64,000 nt of DNA from the NCBI GenBank assembly GCA_028335825.1, contig JAIOKI010000021.1, positions 62,001 to 126,000 of the forward strand, given 5' to 3'. The notes beneath the pieces were generated by a model. It did not search any database. It saw only the letters and a list, made by a program, of their open reading frames with translations, and was not told the origin of the DNA. This stretch comes from Nosema muscidifuracis. Its lineage: Eukaryota > Microsporidia > Nosematidae. Shown here piece by piece: positions 50,771 to 60,855 of this stretch; within the stretch, counting starts at the first letter, position 1; each line of letters opens with the position of its first letter. The position numbers and the translations under genes were made by a program.

Positions 50771-52027
50771 TTATTTGTTAATATATTTTGATAATTTGAT
50801 AAGCCAGTACTCCCTATTATCTGAATCATCAAACCCAAATAAAAGGTTTTCTTCTCCATTCATAAGAGCGAGTCTAAAAGGATGACTCTCTCCTCCCATA
50901 AAAACTTCATGTATTCTTTGTATATTTCTAAGATCCCAATTTCCTTTACTAACTCTTGTTCCATTAGCTTTATAATACTTAAGAATACCTGTCTTAGTAA
51001 GAAGGAAATATTTCTCATGCCAAAAGCATGCAAAAATTCGTCTTCTTTTGTAAAAATGCCCTTCTGCTTCTACATTATTCCTCTCTCGTTCTTGTATAAT
51101 TCCACTATTATCGTTTAAATTATTAGATGGAATACGTTGTGGACAAAATCCTGTGTTTAGTCCTGTTGAGTTCGGAGATCTGGTTCTTAAATTATGTTTG
51201 TCTGTTTCTGTAAGTGGAATTGATTTTCCATCATTTGATACTTCATGTTCTTCATTTTCTTGTTCATTTATTGTTACATGTTTATCTTGTTGGTTTTTTG
51301 TATTAAGTACTGTAGCTGCTGTTCCTGCTGTAGCTCCTGCTGCTATCTCTACATTTCTGTATTCATCGTGTGAAGATTTCTTCATAGAAAGTGTTTTCAA
51401 TTCGTTTGTATTAGATTTGTTTTCATCAGATTTGTTTCCGATTGAAGATGTCATACCTGAATTAGTATTATCAATTAGTCTACTTTCATTTCCACTTGAT
51501 GATTTTATACTATCATTTCCACCTACTGATTTTATACTATCATTTCTACCTACTGATTTTATACTTTCATTCCTACCTACTGATTTTATACTATCATTTC
51601 CACTTAAAGATCTTTCCAAAATCTTCTTATCCTCATTTACTTTACTAACATTAAGATTAGAATCACTCAATCCCTTATTTATTAATTTACTATTATTTAG
51701 ATCATTATTTCCCAACTTATTACTTAAATCTTTATTTAAATTTTCATTATTTAAATCTTTATTAGTTAAATTGTTAGTACTTAAATCCTTATTACTTAAA
51801 TCTTTATTAGTTATATTTTTAGTACTTAAATCTTTAGAAGTTAAATCTTTCTCTATATTATCTACAGTATTAGCTCTACTCTTTTTAGTCTTATCAGTAG
51901 AATCTATTAAAGTAGATATATCAACTTTACTACCATTTTTAGAAACTTCTTTAGCTTGTCCTTTTTTATCAATAACCATGATACTCTTTCTTCTTCTATT
52001 TATATTAGAATTTTTATCTTCCTCCAT
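50771..52027 (-). CDS. PH-domain protein with long disordered N terminus
   Basis: Probable membrane- or phosphoinositide-binding adaptor. The C-terminal domain (about 318-418) has PH features: EGHFYKRRRIFACFWHEKYF, then LLTKTGILKYYKANG, DLRNIQRIHEVF, a middle strand region, and the closing helix DNREYWLIKLSKYI with its conserved Trp. The N-terminal 300 residues are disordered, with repeats NKDLSTKNLTNKDLS and GRNDSIKSVGRNESIKS, and a hydrophobic AAGATAGTAATVL patch near 233-245. CCCC two bases before the ATG sets the start. The ligand is unknown. Confidence 0.8.
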   Translation of the reverse strand: MEEDKNSNINRRRKSIMVIDKKGQAKEVSKNGSKVDISTLIDSTDKTKKSRANTVDNIEKDLTSKDLSTKNITNKDLSNKDLSTNNLTNKDLNNENLNKDLSNKLGNNDLNNSKLINKGLSDSNLNVSKVNEDKKILERSLSGNDSIKSVGRNESIKSVGRNDSIKSVGGNDSIKSSSGNESRLIDNTNSGMTSSIGNKSDENKSNTNELKTLSMKKSSHDEYRNVEIAAGATAGTAATVLNTKNQQDKHVTINEQENEEHEVSNDGKSIPLTETDKHNLRTRSPNSTGLNTGFCPQRIPSNNLNDNSGIIQERERNNVEAEGHFYKRRRIFACFWHEKYFLLTKTGILKYYKANGTRVSKGNWDLRNIQRIHEVFMGGESHPFRLALMNGEENLLFGFDDSDNREYWLIKLSKYINK

Positions 52028-52765
52028 TGGGGATAAATCTCTTTTTATTATATATATAGTCTCTCCTTATTAAATAACCAATAATTAATTTAATTAGTCA
52101 GAATAAGATCCTTTAATCATAGTAAGTAATAATATTAGTCAAATATTATAAATCTCCTTATCATTATAAAATGACATATAAAAATATAGTTAATATTTAT
52201 TCTTATAATAGAATTTTTAATTAGTAAAATTATATTTAATTAATAATATAGTTTTATTAATAATACAGTTTAATTTTATTATAGTTTAATTGATTGTTTT
52301 ATTTTTTATTATAGTTTTATTGATAATACAGTTTAATTGATTATAATTTTATTGATAATACAGTTTAATTGATTATTTTATTTTTAATTATAGTTTAATT
52401 GATAAATAAAGTGTAAACATCTTTTATGAATATTACATCTTATATAAAATATTACAATTTATACTACATCTTTTATGAATATTACATCTTATATAAAATC
52501 ATTAATATAATATATTACATCTTATATAAAATTATAAATATTACAATTTATTTAAAATCATTAATATAATATATTACATCTTAAATAAAATCATTAATAT
52601 ATTACATCTTATATAAAATTATAAATATTACAAATTATATAAAATATTTTATAAAATTCTGTTATATTTTTAATAAACCCTAATATTAAAAATATTTATC
52701 TGTAACATAATAAATAATATTTTAATATCCCTATAAAATAAATATATAAAAAATAAATAAAAAAG
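52028..52765. other. repeat-containing intergenic stretch
   Basis: TATTGATAATACAGTTTAAT and TATTACATCTTATATAAAAT units recur several times (52250-52650). No gene. A CCC sits about 36 bp before the next ATG. Confidence 0.5.
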
Positions 52766-53059
52766 ATGGCTATTTTTGATCTCCTAATTTCATTCACTAA
52801 AAAGAACCAAGAATCTTTACACAAGTTTAAGAAATGTGTATCAAACGTACTAAATCTAAATAATATTAACATAAATCTTAACTTGATATATGAATATATT
52901 TCATACGAACAGTCTAAGATGGTGGACTTTAAATGTACAGAATATTTTATAAATAATGAAATATCTTCAAGTTTTTTAATGATTCCTAATATAGAATATT
53001 TCTTTATAAAAGTAATATCAGTACTTAATCAAGAATATTTAAAAAATTTGTTACAGTGA
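52766..53059 (+). CDS. unknown protein, 5' half of a split gene
   Basis: 97-residue frame (MAIFDLLISFTKKNQ) that ends at a TGA within CAGTGAGTATATTAG. A longer, compositionally similar frame opens at the same point (53056) in another register, so the two are probably one gene. The break could be a frameshift or a very small intron: GTGAGT resembles a splice donor and CAG follows at 53073-53075, which would give a 20-nt intron and keep the frame. Function is unknown. The protein is helical and Asn/Ile-rich. A CCC lies about 36 bp upstream, farther than usual. Confidence 0.5.
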   Translation: MAIFDLLISFTKKNQESLHKFKKCVSNVLNLNNININLNLIYEYISYEQSKMVDFKCTEYFINNEISSSFLMIPNIEYFFIKVISVLNQEYLKNLLQ

Positions 53060-54204
53060 GTATATTAGAATACAGTAGTAAGATATCTTTAATATATTCT
53101 GAAAGACTTGTTGTATATAATTTAGATATAGATATGTTTTATATTAAATATCTAACTGATAATTTCTTTAAAGATAAATATTATAGATATTCTACTATAC
53201 ATATTTTTAATTTAAGTAATGTATTTAGTAAGCTTGATAAAATAAGGTTTAAGAATAAAATGATAGATTATCTTAATAAGACGAATGATGAAGAAGATTT
53301 TATTAATATTTTTGAAATGTATATGATGCTTATACTTAAAGAAAAACAGAATAAGAAGATTCAGTATTTGGATTACATACCAAAAGAAGTAATTGAAGAT
53401 AATAATGATATGTTAAGGAATGATGAATTAAGGAATGATGAGTTAAGGAATGATGAGTTAAGGAATGATAATTTAAGGAATGGTTTTAATTTAGATAATA
53501 AATTGAATGATAAGTTGAATGATAAAGTAGAATATAATAATAATAAGAAAGATATCAATTGCATAATTAATGATAATAAGTTGAATAATAAGAAAGATAT
53601 CAATTTAATAAATAAAGATATCAATCTAATAAATAAAGATATCAATTTAATAAATTATGATATCAATTGCATAAATTTCGAAAATATAAATAAAATGAAT
53701 CAGCATAAAGAAGAAGAAATAAAAAATCTTGATCTTAAGAATAAGAAAATAAATTTATATAAAAATATTTTAAAGATTAATATTATAAAAAATATTGATA
53801 AAAGAATTATAGAAGAATTTATTAATATTTTTGAAAATAAAAATGATCATATAGAATTTCTAAAATATCTTATGATAACATATCCTCATATTGTTGGTGA
53901 ATTTATGGGTTCTGATTATCAAATAATAAGCGAATGGTGTATAAAAGATATTTATAATATAATTTGTAGTAAAAGAAACAAAATTAAAGATATTAAATAT
54001 AAACCAATAAAGATAAATAAATATAAAGGTAACTTATTCCAAAAACTTATAGATTTAAAAATAAGAGATGATGAGATATTTTTATTTGGATATGTTTCTA
54101 ATAGAGAGCTTTTTTTTAAGAAATTTATTTATATAGATATTCTTATGAAAGATAATCTATTTTTTTATGGTACATTAATGAATTATATTTTAAATAAAAA
54201 TTAA
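53056..54204 (+). CDS. unknown protein, 3' half of a split gene
   Basis: About 382 residues in a different register from the upstream half; the first ATG in frame is 53134 and no promoter box precedes it. Short repeats LRNDE (four copies, about 53414-53475) and INLINKD occur in the Asn/Asp/Lys-rich middle. The C-terminal 150 residues look folded, with FLKYLMITYPHIVGEFMGSD and DEIFLFGYVSNRELFFKKFI. No family is recognised. Best read as the continuation of the 52766 frame. Confidence 0.5.
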   Translation: MSILEYSSKISLIYSERLVVYNLDIDMFYIKYLTDNFFKDKYYRYSTIHIFNLSNVFSKLDKIRFKNKMIDYLNKTNDEEDFINIFEMYMMLILKEKQNKKIQYLDYIPKEVIEDNNDMLRNDELRNDELRNDELRNDNLRNGFNLDNKLNDKLNDKVEYNNNKKDINCIINDNKLNNKKDINLINKDINLINKDINLINYDINCINFENINKMNQHKEEEIKNLDLKNKKINLYKNILKINIIKNIDKRIIEEFINIFENKNDHIEFLKYLMITYPHIVGEFMGSDYQIISEWCIKDIYNIICSKRNKIKDIKYKPIKINKYKGNLFQKLIDLKIRDDEIFLFGYVSNRELFFKKFIYIDILMKDNLFFYGTLMNYILNKN

Positions 54205-54497
54205 TATGATTTTTTATCTTGAGATATATATTTAAAAAAAAGGAATAAATTATCATAAATTATATATTATAAATAGTTTTATTATATATTATTATAAATT
54301 GTATTATTATATATTATTATCATAAATAGTAATATTATATATTCAAATAATCATTTTATTATCATAAATTATATATTATTATATATTATTATCATAAATT
54401 ATATATTATCATTTTATTATAATGTAATATTTTTACTTAACACAATTGAGGTTTAATATATAATTTAATAAAAAAATAATTTTTTTGATACCTTAGA
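54205..54497. other. AT-rich intergenic stretch
   Basis: ATCATAAATTATATATTATT repeats occur several times at about 54250-54420. No gene. Confidence 0.45.
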
Positions 54498-55172
54498 ATG
54501 GAATTTGATTTTTTAAAAACACCTGCTTACAAAAATATATCAGATTTTATAGAAAATATAGTTATATCTATTCAAACAGAACCTCAAAAAATAAACAAGA
54601 GATTATCAGATATATTAGAAGATATTGATAAGTTAATAGAAAGAACTCCTTTATCATTAGAAAGAGGTAGATTTGCTAACCCTAATTCAATAATAGTATT
54701 TAAAAATATACCTAATATTAATTTATATATACATAATAGTTTTGGTAACAGTAAAAGACTTGATTATGGTACAGGTCATGAACTTAATTTTTTATGTTAT
54801 TGTTACGAGGAATTCTCCAATAATAATTTAGATTTATGTGAAATATTTAATTTAATGAAAATATACTGGAAAGTATCAAGAAAATTCATTAAAAAATTTA
54901 ATTTAAAACCAGCTGGATCAAAAGGGTCATGGACACTTGATTCGTATCAGTTACTTCCTTATGTGTTTGGATCTGCTGAATCTTGTTTGGGTATTCAAGA
55001 TTGGTATAAAAATTTATTGGATGATTGTAAAAGTGTAATAGCTTTACGAATGTTTAATAGACCTTGGATTGATATAACTAAAGATATGGTATCTATGTAT
55101 AAAAAAGAAGTTCTAATGAGGAATGTTGTTACTAAGAGTTTTATTTATAGCGAATATTTAAGAAAGGAATAA
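54498..55172 (+). CDS. PP2A phosphatase activator (PTPA/Rrd family)
   Basis: Prolyl isomerase-type activator that helps load active-site metals into PP2A-family phosphatases. The family blocks are present: RLDYGTGHELNFLCYCY (about 87-103), KPAGSKGSWTLDSYQLLPYV (about 137-156), FGSAESCLG directly after, and FNRPWIDITKDMVSMYKKEV near 191-210. At 224 residues it is shorter than yeast Rrd1 (393), with trimmed ends. The start context is ACCTTAGAATG, an imperfect CCC box. It neighbours the ribonucleotide reductase gene on the other strand. Confidence 0.93.
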   Translation: MEFDFLKTPAYKNISDFIENIVISIQTEPQKINKRLSDILEDIDKLIERTPLSLERGRFANPNSIIVFKNIPNINLYIHNSFGNSKRLDYGTGHELNFLCYCYEEFSNNNLDLCEIFNLMKIYWKVSRKFIKKFNLKPAGSKGSWTLDSYQLLPYVFGSAESCLGIQDWYKNLLDDCKSVIALRMFNRPWIDITKDMVSMYKKEVLMRNVVTKSFIYSEYLRKE

Positions 55173-55406
55173 AATTATACTATAATTAAATCCTTAATTA
55201 AATGTTATATAATAGTATTATTAAATGGTATATAATTAAATTTAAATATGCATTATAAAATTATACTATAATCGATTTTTTTAATAATAGTATAATTAAA
55301 TCCTTAATTAAAAACTATATAATTAAATTTAAATATACATTATAAAATTATCCTATAATTAAATACTTAATTAAAAACTATATAATTAATTTTAAATAAT
55401 ATTTAT
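55173..55406. repeat. ATTATACTATAATTAAATCCTTAATTAAA-type repeats
   Basis: Three to four degenerate copies of TATAATTAAAT(A/C)CTTAATTAA lie between convergent genes. Confidence 0.65.
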
Positions 55407-56375
55407 TTAGAAATCTGCATCAGTTCTAAATGAATCATTAGCATTATCTATTCCTACAAATGCTTTCTGATACTGAGATTCTCTCTTATCAAAGAAATTA
55501 GTCTTACCTACTAAAGATATATTTTCCATGAAATCGAATGGATTAGCTGTATTATAATATTTCTCTAATCCTAAATTAATAAGTAATCTATCAGCTACAA
55601 ATTCAATATATTCACACATTAACTTACAATTCATTCCTATAAGATTTACTGGTAAACTTTCACTTAAAAATTCTTGTTCAATAATAACTGATTCTTTTAC
55701 TATATCTAATATGTAAGGTGATTTATTAATTAAATATTTGTTTAGAAGACATACGAAATCACAATGTAATCCTTCATCTCTACTAATAAGTTCATTAGAG
55801 AAAGTTAGACCAGGCATTAATCCACGATTCTTTAACCAGAAAATTGAAGCAAATGCTCCTGAAAAAAATATTCCTTCAACACAAGCAAATGAAATTACAC
55901 GTGTGGCAAAAGAAGATTCTGGATCATGAATCCATTTCAAAGCCCAATCAGCTTTCTTTTTAATACATGGTATAGTAGTGATAGCATTAAGTAAGTGTGT
56001 TTTTTGATCTTGATCAGTTATATAAGCATCTATAAGTAGAGAATACATTTCACTATGAATATTCTCTATTGCTACTTGGAATCCATAAAAACATTTGGCT
56101 TCTAGTACAGTAACTTCAGTAATAAATCTTTCAACAAGGTTTGCATTCACAATTCCATCTGATGAAGCAAAAAAAGCAAGAATATTTGAAATAAAATATT
56201 TTTCATTATCATTTAAAGTAGACCAATCATGTCTATCAGCTGATAAATCAACTTCTTCAACTGTCCAGAATGAACTTTCAGCTTTTTTATACATCTGCCA
56301 TATATCGTGATATTTAATAGGAAATAAAACATATCTTTCTTCTTTTGGATCTAATAATGGTTCAATGGTTTTCAT
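55407..56375 (-). CDS. RNR2: ribonucleotide reductase small subunit
   Basis: Class I reductase R2 subunit; it houses the di-iron site and tyrosyl radical that drive dNTP synthesis. Asp47 (DLSADRHDW), Glu104 and His107 (AIENIH) and Tyr111 (SEMY) match the R2 metal ligands and radical Tyr. Later Glu and His ligands fall in the [14 protein letters not shown] and [10 protein letters not shown] blocks. The C-terminal peptide [10 protein letters not shown] is the R1-docking tail. 322 residues, full length for a microsporidian R2. CCC six bases before the ATG sets the start. Confidence 0.97.
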   Translation of the reverse strand: MKTIEPLLDPKEERYVLFPIKYHDIWQMYKKAESSFWTVEEVDLSADRHDWSTLNDNEKYFISNILAFFASSDGIVNANLVERFITEVTVLEAKCFYGFQVAIENIHSEMYSLLIDAYITDQDQKTHLLNAITTIPCIKKKADWALKWIHDPESSFATRVISFACVEGIFFSGAFASIFWLKNRGLMPGLTFSNELISRDEGLHCDFVCLLNKYLINKSPYILDIVKESVIIEQEFLSESLPVNLIGMNCKLMCEYIEFVADRLLINLGLEKYYNTANPFDFMENISLVGKTNFFDKRESQYQKAFVGIDNANDSFRTDADF

Positions 56376-56932
56376 ACTGAGGGATAAAATAAATTTATTT
56401 ATATAGAAAAAAATTAATTAAAATATTTCTGGTGTGTGGAGGGAAATTAATAAAAAAAAATATTTTTATATTTTTTGTTATTATTTATAAGTTACAAATT
56501 ATAATCAAATTAGTTTTATTTGTTTATTATTACATAACTATATTTGATTTTTTTTACATTTAGTAAATGAAGGAATCATTTATATAAATTATTATATTTT
56601 TAAAAATATTGAAGATAAATTTTAATTTCAGTTTGAATTTTTGACTAAATAATGTTTTAAATAAATTATTATATTTTTAGAAATATTGAAGATAAATTTT
56701 AAGTCCAGTTTGAATTTTTGACTAAATAGTGTTTTAATGCATAAATAATTAAAAGATAAATATAAAAAAAAATGAAACAGTATATTTTAAGTAGTAAGGA
56801 AATTTCAAACAATGATTAATTTTTTAAGTTTCTAAATTGATCTATAAAACATAAAAACGTGTTAAAACATATGAAACTTAGAACAGATACGTTTTAAATT
56901 ATTTTGTATATAATCAACGAATTATACCCAGT
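56376..56932. other. intergenic stretch with a 77-bp duplication
   Basis: It contains the duplication at 56589-56735. A GTTTTA, one mismatch from GTTTCA, lies about 37 bp before the next ATG. No gene. Confidence 0.5.
56589..56735. repeat. 77-bp tandem duplication
   Basis: ATTATTATATTTTTA recurs from 56589 and 56666, with AGTTTGAATTTTTGACTAAA in both copies. Confidence 0.8.
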
Positions 56933-57538
56933 ATGTTTTTATTATTACTAGGACTATCTTACCAAGAATTTATTAAACATTACAGAGGAGATCTATATAT
57001 TTGTGATAAAGCAGACCCAGCAGTTAATAACAGAGTCCTAATAAGTTGTAGTATGTCTTCACCTACAAGATGGACATTTGATCAGAAAGAAAATGGCTTG
57101 ACTATTGTACATACACCCAGAGATAAAACTGTATGGGATGTTGGAGAAAATAATTTCCTAAAAATGTATTCATTACATGGGAAAATTAACCAGTTATTCA
57201 GATTCGAAACAATAGGTGGAAACAAATACCAAATTAGGTCACAGAATAGATGCATTGAATTCGACCCAATTGATTTGAAATACACCTTACAAGAATGTGG
57301 TATGAAATACGAACAGATGTTTACTATCCATGATGAGTTGCCTTTAAGTCCAGGTGAAGATTTGATTGGAACTCACCATCATCATAGCGAATTTATTGAA
57401 AGCCATGTAAATACTCCATTCGATAGGGAAGGAAAGGTTTACCATTTCACTTGTAAAAAAGATAGTGGGTACCATTACAGAGGACATTGCGATCATCATA
57501 ATGATATATTGCACACTATACACAGAGGACATCATTAA
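56933..57538 (+). CDS. ricin-B-type secreted protein, member 1, His-rich tail
   Basis: Putative secreted lectin of the ricin B beta-trefoil type. The N terminus MFLLLLGLSYQEFIKHYRGD is a short signal-like segment followed by the array's hallmark I(K/R)H, then LYICDK. QxF motifs typical of the trefoil occur as NQLFRF (about 84-89) and EQMFTI (about 126-131), with RCIEFD between them. The C terminus is His-rich (THHHHSEF; HYRGHCDHHND), which could bind metal. It is about 60% identical by eye to the gene at 58665. CCC lies before the ATG, unlike its paralogues. Related proteins in microsporidia are linked to host adhesion. Confidence 0.78.
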   Translation: MFLLLLGLSYQEFIKHYRGDLYICDKADPAVNNRVLISCSMSSPTRWTFDQKENGLTIVHTPRDKTVWDVGENNFLKMYSLHGKINQLFRFETIGGNKYQIRSQNRCIEFDPIDLKYTLQECGMKYEQMFTIHDELPLSPGEDLIGTHHHHSEFIESHVNTPFDREGKVYHFTCKKDSGYHYRGHCDHHNDILHTIHRGHH

Positions 57539-58243
57539 ATTTGATTAATTATGAATTTATCGTTAAGTATATTGTTTAATAAAATATTTATTTAATCATT
57601 AAAAAAATCTTTTTAGTAGTTGGAAATTTCCTACTACAAAGATAAAAATCTTAAAATCAATATTTATGTTATAATTATTAAAAATATATGATGAAGCCAA
57701 TAATACAAAACTAGATTTACTAATGAATTATGAAAACAAAAAAAAACAGATACTATACATTTTTAGTTAAATTAAATGATTAATTCTGTTAATCATTATA
57801 AATTTAAGTAAAAAGGAGTTAATTTTAATTGTTTTTTTCAGGGTCATTTAATATTCTGGTATGTTTTTAATAATCTTTTTATTAAATTACAACCTAATCC
57901 ATATAAATATTTTTAAATCTTAAGAAAATATTGTTATCCTTTAAATAGTCTCAAATTTTATTTCTCTCTGATTAAATTATCAATCTATTTTTTACTGAAG
58001 TCAAGTAGATGACTCATTGGAATGAAAAAAATGATTCTCTTTAGATGGTTATAATTCATAGGTGATAATTGATTTTTTAATTAACAAATAAAATACTTTA
58101 CAATACAAATAATGTATTTTTAAACAGTAAAGATAAATAAAAAATCGTTTTTCTTGGTCACAAATTGATCCAATATAATATAAACTATTGTCCATTGATA
58201 AATTAATATTGATGTGTTTAATATGAATATGTAAAAAATAGTT

Positions 58244-58345
58244 AAGAACAAAAATAATAAGCAATATTAAAACCGAAATATTAAATAATGTATAAATAGT
58301 TTAGAACAAAAATAATAAACAATATTAGAACCTAAATATTAAATA
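58244..58345. repeat. 59-bp tandem duplication
   Basis: AGAACAAAAATAATAA begins at 58244 and 58303, and AAATATTAAATAATGTATAA follows in both copies. Confidence 0.75.
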
Positions 58346-58623
58346 ATGTATAAAATAATAAACAATATCACGATAGAATACAAACTTTAAAAAATTAAAG
58401 ATTTCAATATTGTAGATAAAACTTGTAAAATATCATATAACAAATTATTTTCAAGTTTAATGTAAAGATATTAATATGTTTTTAATAATTTGATACTTAC
58501 TTAATTTTTTAACATATTAATAAATATAATGTTATATAATAAACTACAAATAATTTTTTTATACGTCCAGTAATAAAACCGATAAAGATTTCAAATAGAT
58601 TGAATTGATTCATACAAAAAATA

Positions 58624-58630
58624 CGTTTCA
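58624..58630 (+). promoter_or_regulatory. CGTTTCA motif upstream of ricin-B member 2
   Basis: CGTTTCA, 35-41 bp upstream of the ATG at 58665, followed by TATA-like TGTATAAAAAATAAG. Confidence 0.5.
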
Positions 58631-58664
58631 GATAATGTATAAAAAATAAGAATTTTTTCTGAAC

Positions 58665-59279
58665 ATGTTTTATATACTACTAAGATTATCATTACAAGAA
58701 TTTATTAGACACTTTGGAGAAGACCGATTCATATGTGATAAAGCAGATCCAGCTGTCAATGATAGAATACTTGAAAGTTGTAGTCCTTCTTCACCTACAA
58801 GATGGACATTCGATCGAAAAGATAATGGTACGACACTTGTGCATACACCAAAAGATAACACTGTATGGAGTGTAAGTGAAAATAATTACTTAACAATGTC
58901 AATATTAAATGGAAAGATAAATCAGTTATTCAGATTCGAAGCTTTAAGTAACCATAAATATAGGATTAGATCGCAAGAAAGATGTATCGAATACGACCCA
59001 ATTGAGAAACGATATACTTTGCAGGAATGTAGTACGATAAATGAACAAATCTTTACTATTCATGATGATTTACCTCTCAAACCTGATATAGATTTGATTT
59101 TCACTCACAATCGTCATAACAAATTAATTGGTAGTTATGTTAATACTCCTTTCAATAGAGAAGGTAAAATATACCACTTTACAGATGATAAACATCATGG
59201 ATATCATCATCATAGAGATCACTCTGATCATCATCATCATCATAGCACAATGTATACTCATCATGGAAGACATCATTAA
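58665..59279 (+). CDS. ricin-B-type secreted protein, member 2, His-rich tail
   Basis: Close paralogue of member 1 (204 residues). Shared blocks are SLQEFIRHFGEDRFICDKAD, SPTRWTFDRK, GKINQLFRFEALS, RCIEYDPI, LQECS and EQIFTIHDDLPL. The His-rich tail is longer, with HHHHHS and HHGRHH. It has one trefoil-type domain with QxF motifs, no membrane helix apart from the signal segment, and few Cys residues. There is no CCC box; CGTTTCA and a TATA-like box lie upstream. Function by family: carbohydrate binding, possibly on the host surface. Metal binding by the tail is inference. Confidence 0.8.
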   Translation: MFYILLRLSLQEFIRHFGEDRFICDKADPAVNDRILESCSPSSPTRWTFDRKDNGTTLVHTPKDNTVWSVSENNYLTMSILNGKINQLFRFEALSNHKYRIRSQERCIEYDPIEKRYTLQECSTINEQIFTIHDDLPLKPDIDLIFTHNRHNKLIGSYVNTPFNREGKIYHFTDDKHHGYHHHRDHSDHHHHHSTMYTHHGRHH

Positions 59280-60855
59280 AATATATTAGTTTTCTATTTT
59301 TTGACATTAAATTTACCGTTATAAAAAAATAATTATTCTACGAATTATTAGTTAGTAGTTAAATCATTTATATGTTAATAAAAAATTAAATAATTTAATT
59401 TATAGTATCTATTTATTTTTTTTGAAGTAATAGTATGAAATTTGAGAATTAGCTTTTATTAGGTATATTGCTTCCAAGTTATTATATTTCTGTCTTTATT
59501 ATTTCATTTACACGTGTATCTGTGGAGTTTATCAATAGCGCCTTTAATTGTGAAGTTTTTCGATCAAATATCCTCGTCGAATCTTCAGTTTAAGGATTCT
59601 GGATTAAACTTCAACCTTGATTCGTTCGTCAAGCTTTAATTGTTCTATAAACCTTATGGAAATTAGTCACTATACCCTGACATACTTTCACTTAAAGAAT
59701 AGTTCTACTTTACTATAACATTACTATTCGTAATTAGTCTTGGATTAAATGTTTTCTTATTTTTGTTGATCCCAGCTTATAGTTTTGATATATTTGTAAA
59801 TGAATACATCTTAGTGCTTCATTTTGTCTTCTCATATAATTGTGGGATAACATTTTATTGCAATGTGTACACTTTGTCTAAAAAGAAGATATTTAATATG
59901 TTAATCAAAAACATTTATCTTATTATATTATCCCTATTCATAGACAATTGTAATAACAATTCTAAATTCAATCATAGTCTTTTTCTGTCTAAATTTATTT
60001 TGATACGTTATATTTTAAGTTAATAAAAAGTTTTAACGATTTAATATTTACATTTTTATTTCTGAATAGATTTTACAGTTATAGTGATAGGATTTTTGAT
60101 TTATAATATTTTATCTTTCTACATAAAAGAACCCTCAATAATCTAGTAGATTCATAAATTAATATTAATATGCACTATTTTACAGAATTAATCTTGTTTA
60201 TACGTATAAACTTAAACAAATTAAATTATCTCATTAAATACTTTGGTTTCTTTTACTGGTTAAAAAGCTCTTACTAAACCTTAAAGATGACAAATTAATT
60301 GAACTTTCTTTTTATTTATAAAACTGTAAAATTATCTAAATTTAAAATATTTAGAAATAGATATTAAAGATGACGTGTCATCTCAGAACAATTTACTTTA
60401 GCAAAATAAAACTAAAAATAGTTTTATTATACAATATGTCTTTATAATAAAAATATTTTTTAAAATTAAAGAGAAAAGCTTCTTGCTATAAAAATTTATT
60501 TTTAATACTCTGTGTTAGACAAGGCATATTAATAGAGTTTAATTGTAAGTTAATCTAACAAATGAAAGTTTTATGTTTGATATCTTAATAATTATAAAGT
60601 TAAGACAATTAACTATTGATCTATTTTTTTATATTTAATAAAACAACTATGACAAAGTATTTTAAGATAATCAACTACTGATATATTTTTTTTATATTTA
60701 ATGAACCAATATATTAAATAAACAGAATATAATGTTTTATACGAATACTGAGTATGATAAAAGACAAACAATTTATCGTTAAACTGTTTTTTTGAAACAA
60801 TAAATACTATTCGTAAATAAAAGTATAAAAATAATTTTTTTTTAAGATTTCTAAG
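59280..60855. other. 1.6-kb stretch with a possible gene relic
   Basis: 59430-60023 is GC-richer than the intergenic norm, with two short open stretches: one near 59500-59640 and an 86-codon frame without ATG at 59763-60023, hydrophobic with Cys. They may be remnants of a secreted or membrane gene. The rest is AT-rich. TGAAACA lies near the right end. Confidence 0.4.
60793..60799 (+). promoter_or_regulatory. TGAAACA motif upstream of ricin-B member 3
   Basis: TGAAACA, 57-63 bp upstream of the ATG at 60856, with AAGTATAAAAATAA nearer the start. Confidence 0.45.

Larger units (their letters stand above)
57539..58664. other. 1.1-kb gene-free stretch
   Basis: It holds a 59-bp duplication (about 58244-58345). 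A CGTTTCA motif and TGTATAAAAAATAAG box lie at the right end. No gene is seen. Confidence 0.45.

Noticed and set aside
51153-52073. A 306-codon plus-strand frame rich in Ser, Phe and Leu
   Set aside because: It is antisense to the repeat-rich N terminus of the PH-domain gene, which has a proper CCCC start and a recognisable domain.
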